Assembly (NCBI RefSeq): GCF_900105315.1
Contig: NZ_LT629766.1
Coordinates: 2,356,001 to 2,420,000 of the forward strand
Length of the DNA stretch: 64,000 nucleotides
DNA from: Brevibacterium siliguriense
GTDB taxonomy: Bacteria; Actinomycetota; Actinomycetes; Actinomycetales; Brevibacteriaceae
Direction: 5' to 3'
The notes beneath the pieces were generated by a model, which worked only from the letters and a program-made list of their open reading frames with translations, had not been told where the DNA came from and made no database searches. Below, one piece after another: positions 1-9,141 of the stretch. A program made the translations under genes and the position numbers. Numbering within the stretch: position 1 is the stretch's first letter; every line of letters begins with the position of its first letter.

Positions 1-2
1 TC

Positions 3-1073
3 CTCAGCCTCGTGACCACGGGTATCGGGACGACAGGACTGCCCGGAGCGGACTTCGCCTCGGCCCTGCTGGCGTGGATCGGATCCTTCCCGGCATGGTG
101 GATCGTCCTCGTCGCCCGAGTCTGCGCCGCACTGCCCGGAGCCGCCCTCGATTGGCCGGGGCCGCCGGTCGGAACGCTGCTGGCACTCGGGCTTCTTGCT
201 GTGGCCGTGGCCGGAACATGGATGCTCGTGCGTCGACGGCTCTGGGGCCTGCCCGTCCTCGTCCTGTGCTGCCTGCTCACCGCCGCCGTCATCGTCACGG
301 TGAGGGCGAAGCCGCCGGCGGAGGACTGGCTGGTGCTCATCTGCGATGTCGGTCAGGGATCGGGGGCTGTGATCAACCTCGGCGATGGTCGGGGCCTCGT
401 CGTCGACACTGGGCGTGAACCGAAACCGATCGACTCCTGCCTCGACTCATCCGGGATCGAGGAGTTCGACCTGCTCATCTCCCATTTCGACGCCGACCAT
501 TTCGCCGGATACGCGGGCACAGCCTGGGGGCGCAAGGTCGGCCGACTGTTCGTATCCGCGAACGTCGCGACCACGCCTGAAGCCCGGCGCGTGGTCGCCG
601 ACACCGGCGTCGAGATGGTTCCCACCCACCGCGGACAGACGCTCAACTTCGAGTCGGCGAGGCTGGACGTGCTGTGGCCGCCGCTGCGGTCGGTGCCCGC
701 AGCGGAGGATGAGGAGCTGCGCAACGAAGACTCCCTTGTGGTGCGGGTCGAACAGGAGGGGCTGAGCACCCTGCTGCCCGGCGACGTCGGAGCCGAGGAA
801 CAGTACGTGCTGGCTCAGCAGATACAGCCGGTCGATGTGCTCGTCGCACCTCACCACGGTTCTTCCGACCTGGCTCCGGAGTTCTTCGCCGCCGCGGCAC
901 CCGGCCTCGGTGTCATTTCGGTGGGGGCGAACAATTACGGGCATCCGAGCGAGAAGTCGCTGCGCTCTTTCGGTCCCGTGCCTGTGCTGCGCACCGATCA
1001 CTGCGGTTCGGTGGCGCTCTACGCCGACAGTCGATTCAGCACAGCCCACAGCTGTCCCGAGGACAAGGGGTGA
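3..1073 (+). CDS. comEC: ComEC/Rec2 DNA-uptake protein, C-terminal part (5' end outside window)
   Basis: ComEC forms the membrane channel for single-stranded DNA during natural transformation. Only the C-terminal part is here: the frame is open to the left edge with no stop, and about 356 codons are seen where the family has roughly 700-800. The fragment starts with two or three hydrophobic segments (about residues 15-100 counted from the GTG at base 12), then a metallo-beta-lactamase-like domain. Visible motifs are CDVGQG (about 111), DTG (132), SHFDADH (157), LPGD (255) and APHHGS (279). It ends 60 bases before holA, the usual actinobacterial order comEA-comEC-holA. The GTG at base 12 is probably internal. 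Whether the organism is transformable cannot be judged from this. Confidence 0.9.
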   Translation, partial: LSLVTTGIGTTGLPGADFASALLAWIGSFPAWWIVLVARVCAALPGAALDWPGPPVGTLLALGLLAVAVAGTWMLVRRRLWGLPVLVLCCLLTAAVIVTVRAKPPAEDWLVLICDVGQGSGAVINLGDGRGLVVDTGREPKPIDSCLDSSGIEEFDLLISHFDADHFAGYAGTAWGRKVGRLFVSANVATTPEARRVVADTGVEMVPTHRGQTLNFESARLDVLWPPLRSVPAAEDEELRNEDSLVVRVEQEGLSTLLPGDVGAEEQYVLAQQIQPVDVLVAPHHGSSDLAPEFFAAAAPGLGVISVGANNYGHPSEKSLRSFGPVPVLRTDHCGSVALYADSRFSTAHSCPEDKG

Positions 1074-1120
1074 GATCGCAGGTGGGGGACAGCCGTGTCC
1101 GTCGTGTCGGTCGGCCGCGA

Positions 1121-1126
1121 TAGGCT
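1121..1126 (+). promoter_or_regulatory. Predicted -10 box of a leaderless holA promoter
   Basis: TAGGCT fits the actinobacterial -10 pattern TANNNT and sits exactly 7 bases before the holA ATG, so transcription would begin at or next to the start codon. No convincing -35 hexamer is visible. Only a weak GGGG run lies in between and it is too close for a ribosome-binding site. Confidence 0.45.
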
Positions 1127-1133
1127 GGGGTCC

Positions 1134-2117
1134 ATGGCAGTGAAGAAGACCCTGATCCCGTGGAGCTCGGCGAAACCCGCCCCGGTCGTCATGATCTCCG
1201 GCGGCGAATCGGTGCTCGTGCGCATAGCCAAGGACCGCATCGTGTCGGCCGCACGAAAGCAGGATCCCGAAGAGATCGAAATCGACGCTGCCGGATACCA
1301 GGCCGGTGAACTGGCCATGGCGGCTTCCCCGTCTCTGTTCTCCTCGTCGAAGCTCATCGTCGTCGATGCCGTCGAGAAATGTTCGGAGGACTTCCTGAGC
1401 GACGCCCTTGCTTACCTGGACGCCCCGAACGACGACGCCGTGGTGCTGCTGCTGCACTCCGGCGGCAATCGAGGAGCGAAGCTCATCAAGAAGCTCGACT
1501 CCGTCGGCTTCCCACGCATCGACGCGGCGGTGCTGAAGAACGAAAGCGATCGGGAGAAGTTCGCGCATACCCGGTTCAAGACCGCGAAGCGGCGCATCGA
1601 CGAAGCGGGAATGGCCGCGCTCATGTCGGCGCTCGGCTCCGATCTCGCCGAGCTCAACGCCGGGGTCGACCAGCTCATCGAAGACACCGAAGGCACGATC
1701 ACTGCCGAGGTCGTCGATCAGTACTACGGCGGTCGGGTCGAAGCCACCGGCTTCAAGGTCGCCGATGCGGCAGTGGCCGGCGACGCGAAGAACGCGCTCA
1801 GTCTGCTCAGGCATGCGCTGTCGACCGGATCCGATCCGGTCCCGCTCGTAGCGGCGGTGGCGATGAAGCTGCGCGGCATGGCGAAGGTGCAGGGATTCTC
1901 CGGTACCAGCGGAGAGCTCGCCTCGGAACTGAAGATGGCGCCGTGGCAGGTCGACCGTGCGCGCCGGGAAGTTCGGCGGTGGAACGAGGTGGCGCTCGGC
2001 CAGTCGCTCATCGCCGCGGCCGAGGCCGATGCAGCCGTCAAGGGCGGGGGGCGCGACCCCGTCTATGCCGTCGAGTGGTTCGTCTCCGAAGTCGCCCGCC
2101 TAGCCCGCCAACGCTGA
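1134..2117 (+). CDS. holA: DNA polymerase III subunit delta
   Basis: The delta subunit is the wrench of the clamp loader: it opens the beta sliding clamp so it can be loaded on DNA. The 327-residue product has the family's usual length and layout: a degenerate AAA+ fold at the N terminus (VVMISGGESVLVRIAKDRIV), a middle helical part, and a C-terminal collar domain rich in Ala and Arg. I chose the ATG at 1134 over a GTG 39 bases upstream because MAVKKTL begins the conserved region and because a -10 box lies 7 bases before it, suggesting a leaderless mRNA. It follows comEC, as in most actinomycetes, and is convergent with rpsT. Confidence 0.9.
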   Translation: MAVKKTLIPWSSAKPAPVVMISGGESVLVRIAKDRIVSAARKQDPEEIEIDAAGYQAGELAMAASPSLFSSSKLIVVDAVEKCSEDFLSDALAYLDAPNDDAVVLLLHSGGNRGAKLIKKLDSVGFPRIDAAVLKNESDREKFAHTRFKTAKRRIDEAGMAALMSALGSDLAELNAGVDQLIEDTEGTITAEVVDQYYGGRVEATGFKVADAAVAGDAKNALSLLRHALSTGSDPVPLVAAVAMKLRGMAKVQGFSGTSGELASELKMAPWQVDRARREVRRWNEVALGQSLIAAAEADAAVKGGGRDPVYAVEWFVSEVARLARQR

Positions 2118-2120
2118 TTA

Positions 2121-2176
2121 CTACCTGACGGCGGCCCAGATACCTCGCGCGAGGTATCTGGGCCGCCGTCAGGTAG
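2121..2176. terminator. Perfect 56-bp palindrome between convergent holA and rpsT
   Basis: Bases 2121-2148 are the exact reverse complement of 2149-2176: a 28-bp perfect inverted repeat with no spacer, starting 3 bases after the holA stop. It can form one long hairpin on either strand. No T-run follows on the plus strand, so it is not a classical intrinsic terminator, but its place between converging genes suggests a transcription-end or transcript-protecting element for holA. rpsT has its own terminator just beyond. Confidence 0.6.
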
Positions 2177-2180
2177 CAAT

Positions 2181-2223
2181 AAGGGAAAAGTACGGGGTCC
2201 GAACCGTGTGGTTCGGACCCCGT
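2181..2223 (-). terminator. Intrinsic terminator of rpsT
   Basis: A 14-bp perfect stem (2192-2205 with 2210-2223) closes a 4-base loop. Read on the minus strand it is followed by ACTTTTCCC, a U-rich tail in RNA. It lies about 25 bases after the rpsT stop, so it is a normal Rho-independent terminator for that gene. Confidence 0.85.
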
Positions 2224-2248
2224 GGCAGCTATAGCCTCAGTCGTTGAC

Positions 2249-2509
2249 TCAGAGAGCGTTGATCTGCGTGGCCAGGCGCGACTTGCGGTTCGCAGCGTTG
2301 TTCTTGTGCAGAACACCCTTCGAAACAGCCTTGTCGAGCTTGCGGGCAGCCACAGCATAAGCCTGCTGTGCCTCTTCCTTGTTGCCGGCAGCAATGTTCT
2401 CGCGAACGACGCGGACGTAGGACCGAACCTCGGACCGGACAGCCTTGTTGCGCTGACGAGCCTTCTCGTTGGTCTTGTTCCGCTTGATCTGGGACTTGAT
2501 ATTAGCCAA
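2249..2509 (-). CDS. rpsT: 30S ribosomal protein S20
   Basis: S20 binds 16S rRNA early in assembly of the small subunit body. The 86-residue product is all helical, basic and typical ([20 protein letters not shown] at the start, [17 protein letters not shown] at the end). The start is most likely a TTG at 2509: it gives the family's MANIKSQ N terminus and lies 8 bases after AAAGAG. GTG at 2518 and TTG at 2515 are in frame but give unusual extra residues. It is a single-gene unit with its own strong terminator and faces holA, a common position for S20. Confidence 0.95.
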   Translation of the reverse strand: MANIKSQIKRNKTNEKARQRNKAVRSEVRSYVRVVRENIAAGNKEEAQQAYAVAARKLDKAVSKGVLHKNNAANRKSRLATQINAL

Positions 2510-2765
2510 TTTCAACACTCTTTCGTGTTAGTGGTACACGGTCGTGAGGGCGCATCGAACCGACATGATCATCTCCGCGGGGAAACACATCGACGACATC
2601 GAATCCGATGGCATCTTCACCCGACCTAGGCGAGACACACGCCTTGATGAAGACACAATCACCAATGATACAGCCTCGGGTCCCGGGCTGGAAATCCCTG
2701 CGTGGCCCAGTTGCGCGGGAACGCAAGGGCTCGGTCCGACCGGTCAGCCCGGAACCAATCGGGTC

Positions 2766-3371
2766 TCAGCCGGAGATGTGCTCGGCCACCCGATCGAACA
2801 CGTCACGGGGCATGATCGCGCCTTCCCTGCGGATCGAATCGGGATCGAGTCGGATGATCCGATCGAGGCGCAGCTCAGAGGGCCGTCCCTGCGAATCCCA
2901 GTCGCCGGTGCCGATGTTCATCCACTTGGCATGCCGGTCCTCGCGGACCTCGCCGACGGCGCCGGGGATGTGATCCTTGCTCGTGAGCATGAGAGCGAGC
3001 ACCCACCTGGCGTCACGGCCGACGACCAGCGACGGCCGATCCTTGCCCTGCGAGTAGTCCTCTTCGAAGGGGATCCACCCCCAGACGACTTCGCCCGGAT
3101 CGGCATCGCCGTCGAGATCGGGGGAGTAGCTGACCTTGATCGACCCCGTGAAATCACCGGGATACGTCCCCGTACCGCCTGAGCCGGCATGCTCAGCAGA
3201 ACCCGCCGAGGCGGCACCGCCATCGCCCGACCGTGCCGAATCCCGCCGGCGGGCGTCCGTGGCCTGCGATGAGCCTCCGGGTTTCTTCTTCGACTGCGAC
3301 TCACGCAGGTAGCGCAGCCCCTCACGGACTCCGATTCTGGCGGCCCGATTGACCAGTGATTTCCAATTCAT
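2766..3371 (-). CDS. PemK/MazF-family (type II toxin-like) protein, no antitoxin neighbour
   Basis: The C-terminal two thirds (about residues 75-200) look like the PemK/MazF barrel of mRNA interferases: YSPDLDGDADPGEVVWGWIPF at the first strands, then KDRPSLVVGRD, matching the family's RPVLVV strand. The first 70 residues are basic and low in complexity (RESQSKKKPGG, then Ala/Gly/Ser-rich) with no recognisable domain. MazF/PemK toxins are usually about 110 residues, so 201 is long. No small antitoxin gene lies on either side: rpsT is downstream and the EEP gene upstream. Single PemK-like genes of this size occur in other actinomycetes, and whether they cleave RNA is uncertain. Confidence 0.65.
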   Translation of the reverse strand: MNWKSLVNRAARIGVREGLRYLRESQSKKKPGGSSQATDARRRDSARSGDGGAASAGSAEHAGSGGTGTYPGDFTGSIKVSYSPDLDGDADPGEVVWGWIPFEEDYSQGKDRPSLVVGRDARWVLALMLTSKDHIPGAVGEVREDRHAKWMNIGTGDWDSQGRPSELRLDRIIRLDPDSIRREGAIMPRDVFDRVAEHISG

Positions 3372-3447
3372 ACGTCCAGCCTAAACGAGTCGGCCGTCCC
3401 ACACCGCGCAGATCGACGAACCGACGCAGACGTGCGAGCCGGTGCAG

Positions 3448-4212
3448 TCAGGTGAAGTCGAGGACTGCCTCGACGGGGAAGTGGTCGGAAGGATACTTCC
3501 CGTCGATATCGAACGTGTCGATGCGAGTGGACAGCGTGCGCAGGCCCGGGGTGGTGAGGATCCAGTCGATGCGCGGCTCACCCGCTTTCGGGCCTTTGTA
3601 GCGGTGGAAGGTGCCGATGCCCTCGCCGGGCACCTCAGCGGCGGTGTCGGTGAGACCGAGCTCGGTGCAGAAGAAGTCGTAGACCGGGGAACCGGTGGCG
3701 ACATTGAAGTCGCCGGTGACCACGCAGGGGTGGGCCGCCTCGGCGATGGTCTCGGCCATGATCCGACCTGATTCTAGCCGTGCGCGCTCGGATTTGTGAT
3801 CGAGGTGGGTATTGAGCATGCGCAGCCGCTGGTCGGATGTGAGGTCGCGGACGTCGACGGTCGTCAGGGTGCGCGCATGGGAGACTCCCCACGATTCCGA
3901 GGCCACGGTCTCTGGCTGTTCGGACAGCCAGCTGATGTCGACGGCTTCGACTTCGAAGCGCATTGAATCGAGGATCACGGCCGTGAACTCGCCGGAATTG
4001 CCGCCGGAATGCCCCTCTCCGAGCCAGATGTACTCCTCAGGCAGCAGACCGATGAGCGTCTCGAGCTGGTCGAGCTCGCCCTCCTGGGTGCCGATGAGGT
4101 GGGGATGGGCACGCCGGATGAGCTCGGCGGCGATCGGCAGCCGCTCAGCCACCGGGTGACCGTCCATGGCGGGATAGCGGAGATTGAAGCTCATGACCCG
4201 GAACTCGCTCAT
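3448..4212 (-). CDS. Endonuclease/exonuclease/phosphatase (EEP) family hydrolase
   Basis: This 254-residue protein has the EEP/DNase I fold of metal-dependent phosphodiesterases. Visible motifs in order are MSFNLRYP near the N terminus, GTQEGEL (metal-binding Glu), NTHLDH, VTGDFN (catalytic Asp-Phe-Asn) and a C-terminal SDHFPV (catalytic Asp-His). No signal peptide or membrane segment is visible, so it probably acts in the cytoplasm. The family contains nucleases, sphingomyelinases and sugar- or inositol-phosphate phosphatases, and the substrate cannot be told from sequence. The ATG at 4212 is preferred to an upstream in-frame start because the conserved strand begins 5 residues later. It is divergent from lepA. 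Confidence 0.8.
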   Translation of the reverse strand: MSEFRVMSFNLRYPAMDGHPVAERLPIAAELIRRAHPHLIGTQEGELDQLETLIGLLPEEYIWLGEGHSGGNSGEFTAVILDSMRFEVEAVDISWLSEQPETVASESWGVSHARTLTTVDVRDLTSDQRLRMLNTHLDHKSERARLESGRIMAETIAEAAHPCVVTGDFNVATGSPVYDFFCTELGLTDTAAEVPGEGIGTFHRYKGPKAGEPRIDWILTTPGLRTLSTRIDTFDIDGKYPSDHFPVEAVLDFT

Positions 4213-4396
4213 GCCACCATCTTCCCCGATCGCCGGCGTTCGGTGCAGGGGTCGGCGCCTTTCGGCGCGGTCGAATCGCGCAAGACGCGTCCGACCAGCC
4301 CGCACACGCCTGTGGATTCCAGGTCCGTGCGCAAGTCATGGAACAATGGGAGATCTGGTCTGTCCGGGGACCTGGTCTGTCAAAGGAAGGGCGTTC

Positions 4397-6265
4397 ATGT
4401 CACCTCAGGTGAATAAGGAAGCTGCAAAGCGGATCTCACCGTCTGCCACCTCACCCGAGCTGATTCGCAATTTCTGCATCATCGCTCATATCGACCACGG
4501 CAAATCGACCCTGGCCGACCGTATGCTCCAGATGACCGGCGTCGTCGAGAACCGCGATATGCGGGCCCAGTACCTCGACCGGATGGACATCGAACGCGAA
4601 CGCGGGATCACCATCAAATCCCAGGCCGTGCGCATGCCGTGGGAACACGAGCAGACTCCGTACGCACTCAATATGATCGACACTCCCGGCCACGTCGACT
4701 TCAGCTACGAGGTCTCGCGGTCGCTGGCCGCCTGTGAAGGCGCACTGCTGCTCGTCGACTCCGCTCAGGGCATCGAAGCCCAGACGCTGGCCAACCTGTA
4801 CCTGGCCATGGAGAACGACCTGACGATCATCCCCGTGCTCAACAAGATCGACCTGCCCGCCGCGCAGCCGGAGAAGTACGCGGAAGAGCTCGCGAACCTC
4901 ATCGGCTGCGAACCCGAGGACTGCCTGCTCGTGTCCGGCAAGACGGGCGAAGGCGTCGAGGAGGTCCTCGACCGGATCATCACCGATATCCCCGCACCCG
5001 TCGGCGACGCCGACGCCCCGGCGCGCGCGATGATCTTCGACTCCGTCTACGACACCTACCGCGGTGTGGTCACCTATATCCGCGTCATCGACGGTTCTCT
5101 GGCCCCGCGCGAGAAGATCGAGATGATGTCGACCGGCACCACTCATGAGCTGCTGGAAATCGGTGCCTCCATGCCCGAACCCAAGGCGACGAAGGGTCTG
5201 GGCGTCGGCGAGGTCGGTTACCTCATCACCGGAGTCAAGGACGTGCGACTGTCGAAGGTCGGCGACACCGTCACCTCAGCCGCGACACCCGCGACAGACG
5301 CACTCGGCGGCTACCGCGAACCCAAACCGATGGTGTTCTCCGGACTCTTCCCGATCGACGGCTCCGATTACCCGGTGCTGCGTGATGCCCTCGACAAGCT
5401 CAAACTCAATGACGCCTCCCTGACCTACGAACCCGAGACCTCGACGGCTCTGGGCTTCGGCTTCCGCTGCGGATTCCTCGGACTCCTCCACCTCGAAGTG
5501 CTGCGTGACCGGCTGGAACGCGAATTCGACCTCGACCTCATCTCCACCGCCCCCTCCGTGATCTACGACGTGACCATGGAAGACGGTTCGGAGGCCGTGG
5601 TGACGAACCCGAGTGAATACCCGACGGGCAAGATCAAGGAAGTCCGCGAACCGATGGTTCAGGCGACCATCCTCACCCCCAGCGACTTCATCGGCGCTGT
5701 CATGGAGCTGTGCCAGGACCGCCGCGGCAAACTCCAGGGCATGGACTACCTGTCCTCGGACCGCGTGGAGATCCGCTACCGTCTGCCACTGGCCGAGATC
5801 GTCTTCGACTTCTTCGACCAGCTGAAGTCCCGGACGAAGGGCTACGCCTCCCTCGACTACTCCGATGACGGCCAGGACGCCTCCGACCTCGTCAAGGTCG
5901 ACATCCTGCTGCACGGCGACCAGGTCGATGCGTTCTCCGCGATCGTCCACCGCGACAACGCCTATTCCTACGGGGTGGCGATGGCCGGGAAGCTGCGCAA
6001 GCTCATCCCGCGCCAGCAGTTCGAGGTGCCCATCCAAGCTGCCATCGGCTCGCGCATCATCGCCCGTGAGACCATCCGCGCCATCCGCAAGGACGTTCTT
6101 TCGAAGTGCTACGGCGGTGACATCAGCCGTAAGCGCAAGCTGCTCGAGAAGCAGAAGGAAGGCAAGAAGCGGATGAAGATGGTCGGCACCGTGGAGGTTC
6201 CGCAGGAGGCGTTCATCGCGGCCCTGTCCTCCGATGAGCCGGAGACGAAGGACAGCAAGAAGTAA
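4397..6265 (+). CDS. lepA: Translation elongation factor 4 (LepA GTPase)
   Basis: LepA is a ribosome-binding GTPase related to EF-G, linked to back-translocation, initiation and 30S maturation. The 622-residue product has the usual length. The P-loop AHIDHGKST is at residues 30-38, followed by DTPGHVDF and NKID, then the beta-barrel, two EF-G-like alpha/beta domains, and the LepA-specific C-terminal domain ([20 protein letters not shown]). The ATG at 4397 sits behind AAAGGAAGGG, a strong ribosome-binding site. The reading frame stays open upstream to 4184, but those codons are not LepA-like. hemW starts on the next base after the stop, so the two genes share a transcript. Confidence 0.97.
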   Translation: MSPQVNKEAAKRISPSATSPELIRNFCIIAHIDHGKSTLADRMLQMTGVVENRDMRAQYLDRMDIERERGITIKSQAVRMPWEHEQTPYALNMIDTPGHVDFSYEVSRSLAACEGALLLVDSAQGIEAQTLANLYLAMENDLTIIPVLNKIDLPAAQPEKYAEELANLIGCEPEDCLLVSGKTGEGVEEVLDRIITDIPAPVGDADAPARAMIFDSVYDTYRGVVTYIRVIDGSLAPREKIEMMSTGTTHELLEIGASMPEPKATKGLGVGEVGYLITGVKDVRLSKVGDTVTSAATPATDALGGYREPKPMVFSGLFPIDGSDYPVLRDALDKLKLNDASLTYEPETSTALGFGFRCGFLGLLHLEVLRDRLEREFDLDLISTAPSVIYDVTMEDGSEAVVTNPSEYPTGKIKEVREPMVQATILTPSDFIGAVMELCQDRRGKLQGMDYLSSDRVEIRYRLPLAEIVFDFFDQLKSRTKGYASLDYSDDGQDASDLVKVDILLHGDQVDAFSAIVHRDNAYSYGVAMAGKLRKLIPRQQFEVPIQAAIGSRIIARETIRAIRKDVLSKCYGGDISRKRKLLEKQKEGKKRMKMVGTVEVPQEAFIAALSSDEPETKDSKK

Positions 6266-7495
6266 GTGCCCGCACAACCGACCGGTGAGGTCCCTCCGCG
6301 CGACGGTTCCCTGCCGACTTCGGCGGGGATCGGCTCCGCCGAGCGGGGTCTGAGTCTCTACGTCCACGTCCCGTACTGCCGGGTCCGCTGCGGCTACTGC
6401 GACTTCAACACCTACACCGCTGATGACCTCGGACCGGGTGCCTCCCGTGAGGACTACCGCGGCAATCTCGCCCGTGAGCTCGATCTGTCGGTGTCCACCC
6501 TCGCCGAGGCGGGAGCGGGCGACCGTGAGGTCTCGACGATCTTCTTCGGCGGGGGCACACCGACGATGCTCGCCGCGGAGGTGCTCGCCGGGGTGATGGA
6601 CGATATCCGTGCCTGTTTCCCCCTGGCCGAGAACGTCGAGGTCACCACCGAAGCCAACCCCGACACCTTGGACCCTGGCTACATTGCGACTCTCTCCGGA
6701 GCCGGTTTCAACCGCATCTCCATGGGCATGCAGTCGGCCGTGCCGCATGTGCTCGCGACCTTGGACCGCACTCACGATCCGGAGAAGGTCCCCGAGGTGG
6801 CTCGCTGGGTCAAGGACGCCGGTCTCGAGCTCAGCCTCGACCTCATCTACGGCACTCCGGGGGAGTCGATCGACGATTGGCGACGCTCTCTCGACGTGGC
6901 ACTGTCCAACGAGGTCGACCACATCTCGGCCTATTCCCTCATCGTCGAGCCGGGAACGAAGATGGGCGCGATGGTCCGCCGCGGCGAACTGCCGATGCCC
7001 GATGAGGACGACCTGGCCGACAAGTACGAGATCGCCGACGCCGCTATCGCCGCTGCGAGCCTGCACTGGTACGAAGTGAGCAATTGGTCGACCGGTGCCG
7101 ATACGCGCTGTGAGCACAATATGGCCTATTGGCGCAATGCCGACTGGTGGGGTTTCGGACCCGGCGCACACTCCCACGTCGGGGGAGTCCGGTTCTGGAA
7201 CGCCAAACACCCCCGTGCCTGGGCGGACAGGTTGGCGGCGGGGGAGTCCCCGTCGATCGGACGTGAGGTCCTCGACGACCAGACCCGGGAGATCGAACGG
7301 ATCATGCTCGCCGCTCGGATCGACCGGGAGCTGCGTCTGGATACTCTGGCTCCGGGCAGCGAGCAGGCGATCAGGACGTTCATCAAGCAGGGACTGCTCG
7401 ACGCCGACGGTGCGGAGGACGGCTGGTTCCAGCCGACTCTGCAGGGACGCCTCATGGCCGACTATATGGTGCGCATCCTCACCGAATACATCTGA
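6266..7495 (+). CDS. hemW: HemW radical-SAM heme chaperone
   Basis: HemW is a radical S-adenosylmethionine protein that binds heme and delivers it to target proteins. It resembles coproporphyrinogen III dehydrogenase HemN and is often misnamed so. The 409-residue product has the cluster motif C38-x3-C42-x2-C45 in HVPYCRVRCGYCDF, without the extra N-terminal residues of true HemN. FFGGGTPTML follows, and a HemN C-terminal domain ends the protein. The GTG start directly abuts the lepA stop, a classic lepA-hemW operon. A GTG start without a clear own ribosome-binding site suggests translational coupling. Confidence 0.92.
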   Translation: MPAQPTGEVPPRDGSLPTSAGIGSAERGLSLYVHVPYCRVRCGYCDFNTYTADDLGPGASREDYRGNLARELDLSVSTLAEAGAGDREVSTIFFGGGTPTMLAAEVLAGVMDDIRACFPLAENVEVTTEANPDTLDPGYIATLSGAGFNRISMGMQSAVPHVLATLDRTHDPEKVPEVARWVKDAGLELSLDLIYGTPGESIDDWRRSLDVALSNEVDHISAYSLIVEPGTKMGAMVRRGELPMPDEDDLADKYEIADAAIAAASLHWYEVSNWSTGADTRCEHNMAYWRNADWWGFGPGAHSHVGGVRFWNAKHPRAWADRLAAGESPSIGREVLDDQTREIERIMLAARIDRELRLDTLAPGSEQAIRTFIKQGLLDADGAEDGWFQPTLQGRLMADYMVRILTEYI

Positions 7496-7587
7496 GTCGA
7501 CTTCCGGCACAGGTCTTCCGCGCTCGCGATCACACCGGTAGTGTCAAGGTGGGCGAGGGCGATCGTGCGGACGCGGAAGGGATGACG

Positions 7588-8280
7588 ATGAGTTCTCCTG
7601 ACTGTGATGGGCCCGAAGAGCACTGGCGGCAGAGCTCAGTACCTGGACCTCGGCCGGGATACCGTGCTCAGCCGGCATATCGTGGGCCGAACGAACAGAG
7701 ATTCGCCGCTGCGGCCGCTGCACGTGAAGCGATGATGGCCGGGAGAGTGCCAGCGGTCCCCGCCGTCGATGAGAGCGTTTCTCACCGTCCCTGGGAGGTC
7801 GTCGTTGCGGCTGTTCTCGGGGCTGTGGCTCCGTTCTTCGTTCTGTTGGCACTGATCGTTGCGGCATTCACCGGCGGACGGGTCCTGCGGGTGCTCGGAT
7901 GGGTCCTGAACAGGATCGGTGACTCGACCGAGGTGGCAGGTGTCTCGGTCGCCGGGGACATCACCGAGTTGCTTGCTCGCGTCATCCTCGTCGTCGGAGG
8001 GGTGGCCGGAGTGGTCGTGATGATCGGCTTCGCGGCGTATGCCTGGCGGATGCTCGTCGGCACCGGTCGCGCACGGTGGGTGGCACTGGCGTATCTGGCA
8101 CTGGGTCTCTTCGTCATCACGCCTCTGAGTCCTCTGCTCATCAGCGGATTCGAACTCCTGGGCATTCTGAGTGTCGTGTTCGCCTTCCTCCCGCGCTCTT
8201 CGGCGTGGTTTGAACAGCAGAGACGGAACCGGGCCGCTCCCAAAAGACGGGAACGGCCCGGAGGCGCTGACTGGTCGTGA
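7588..8280 (+). CDS. Small membrane protein of unknown function
   Basis: I do not recognise this 230-residue protein. Its first 60-70 residues are polar (Pro, Gln, Arg and an Ala run). About four hydrophobic segments follow (roughly residues 70-95, 125-150, 160-180 and 185-200 from the chosen start). The tail is basic: QQRRNRAAPKRRERPGG. The ATG at 7588 was chosen because GGAAGG lies 7 bases upstream; ATG 7582 and GTG 7549 are in frame. A -10-like TAGTGT at 7539-7544 could give a short leader. The gene converges on the DUF4870 pair, and its last codons form one arm of a strong hairpin at 8229-8261. Confidence 0.6.
   Translation: MSSPDCDGPEEHWRQSSVPGPRPGYRAQPAYRGPNEQRFAAAAAAREAMMAGRVPAVPAVDESVSHRPWEVVVAAVLGAVAPFFVLLALIVAAFTGGRVLRVLGWVLNRIGDSTEVAGVSVAGDITELLARVILVVGGVAGVVVMIGFAAYAWRMLVGTGRARWVALAYLALGLFVITPLSPLLISGFELLGILSVVFAFLPRSSAWFEQQRRNRAAPKRRERPGGADWS
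8229..8261 (-). terminator. Hairpin terminator overlapping a coding end
   Basis: Bases 8229-8241 pair with 8249-8261 (13 bp, one mismatch, 7-base loop). On the minus strand the stem is followed by TTCCGTCTCT, moderately T-rich. It probably ends the minus-strand DUF4870 transcript although it lies inside the last codons of the converging membrane-protein gene. Confidence 0.5.
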
Positions 8281-8319
8281 GGCGTTGAGTCGACCCCGGT
8301 CGAGTTCACCCTTCTCGAT

Positions 8320-9075
8320 TCACTTGATGAACTGGATGCTGATCGGAACTTTGTACACCTCACCTTTATTGGCGGCAACAGCGGCCATGATCATGAACAC
8401 CAGGGCAACGACCCAGATGACCAAGAAGAGGATTCCGCCGATGCCGAAGGTGATGACGGCGAGGATGTCGGCGACGATATAGGCGATGATGAGGGTCAGC
8501 TGGAAGTTCAGCGACTGACGTGCCTGTTCGCGGATGAAGGGCGACTCATCCTTCTTCACGAGGAAGATGATGAGCGGCACGATCCAAGCGGTGAATATGG
8601 CGCCGATCTGTGTCCACACCGAGGTGGAGCGTTCTGACGGGTTCGGCTGCCAGAATCCAGCCGAACCCTGGCCGAAAGCCTGGGGCGGCAGCCCCTGGGA
8701 ATTGAATGAACCGGGATTCCCTGTCGGATTCATTCCATATCCCTGCGGAGCACCGTAGGCCTGCTGCGAGCCGTAGCCGGGCTGACTGCCATAGGCCTGC
8801 TGCGAGCCGTAGCCCAGTTGGGAACCCTGCTGAGGATTCTGCGGCCGAGGTCCATATGCCGGGTTCTGCGGCTGTGAGCCGTATCCGGTCTGGGGCTGAG
8901 AGCCGTAGCCCGGCTGCGACCCCTGTTGCGGGTTCTGCTGCGGTGAGCCGTACTGAGGCTGACTGCCCTGCGGCGGCTGCTGAGTGTACGGCTGCTGCGA
9001 GCCCGACTGCGGCGAATAGTTCGGAGGCATCGGCTGCGACTGTCCATTGTTCGGCTGCTGCGGGTTGTCCGACAT
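8320..9075 (-). CDS. DUF4870 membrane protein with Gln/Gly/Tyr-rich tail (copy 1)
   Basis: The C-terminal 110 residues match the DUF4870 layout: WTQIGAIFTAWIVPLIIFLVK, the conserved cytosolic stretch KKDESPFIREQARQSLNFQL, then two long hydrophobic segments and VPISIQFIK. The first 140 residues are almost only Gln, Pro, Gly, Tyr and Ser, with repeats such as GYGSQ and GSQPQYGSP: a disordered, prion-like region that should face the cytoplasm. The function of DUF4870 is unknown. The ATG at 9075 follows GAAGGG by 8 bases, ruling out a start 27 bases upstream. A closely related copy lies 66 bases upstream on the same strand, so the pair arose by tandem duplication and probably shares a transcript. 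Confidence 0.8.
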   Translation of the reverse strand: MSDNPQQPNNGQSQPMPPNYSPQSGSQQPYTQQPPQGSQPQYGSPQQNPQQGSQPGYGSQPQTGYGSQPQNPAYGPRPQNPQQGSQLGYGSQQAYGSQPGYGSQQAYGAPQGYGMNPTGNPGSFNSQGLPPQAFGQGSAGFWQPNPSERSTSVWTQIGAIFTAWIVPLIIFLVKKDESPFIREQARQSLNFQLTLIIAYIVADILAVITFGIGGILFLVIWVVALVFMIMAAVAANKGEVYKVPISIQFIK

Positions 9076-9141
9076 GAGAGTCCCTTCAGAGTGTGCGATC
9101 ACTCCACACTAACTCAGAGTGCGCGGGGTGAAGAGGAAAGT

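Noticed and set aside
3372..3447. Hidden antitoxin for the PemK-like gene
   Set aside because: Only 76 bases separate it from the EEP gene, with no open frame or start signal.
5276..7510. Very long minus-strand open frame (744 codons) opposite lepA-hemW
   Set aside because: It mirrors the codon pattern of the genuine genes, has no homologous motif and no ribosome-binding site. Antisense frames this long are expected at this GC.
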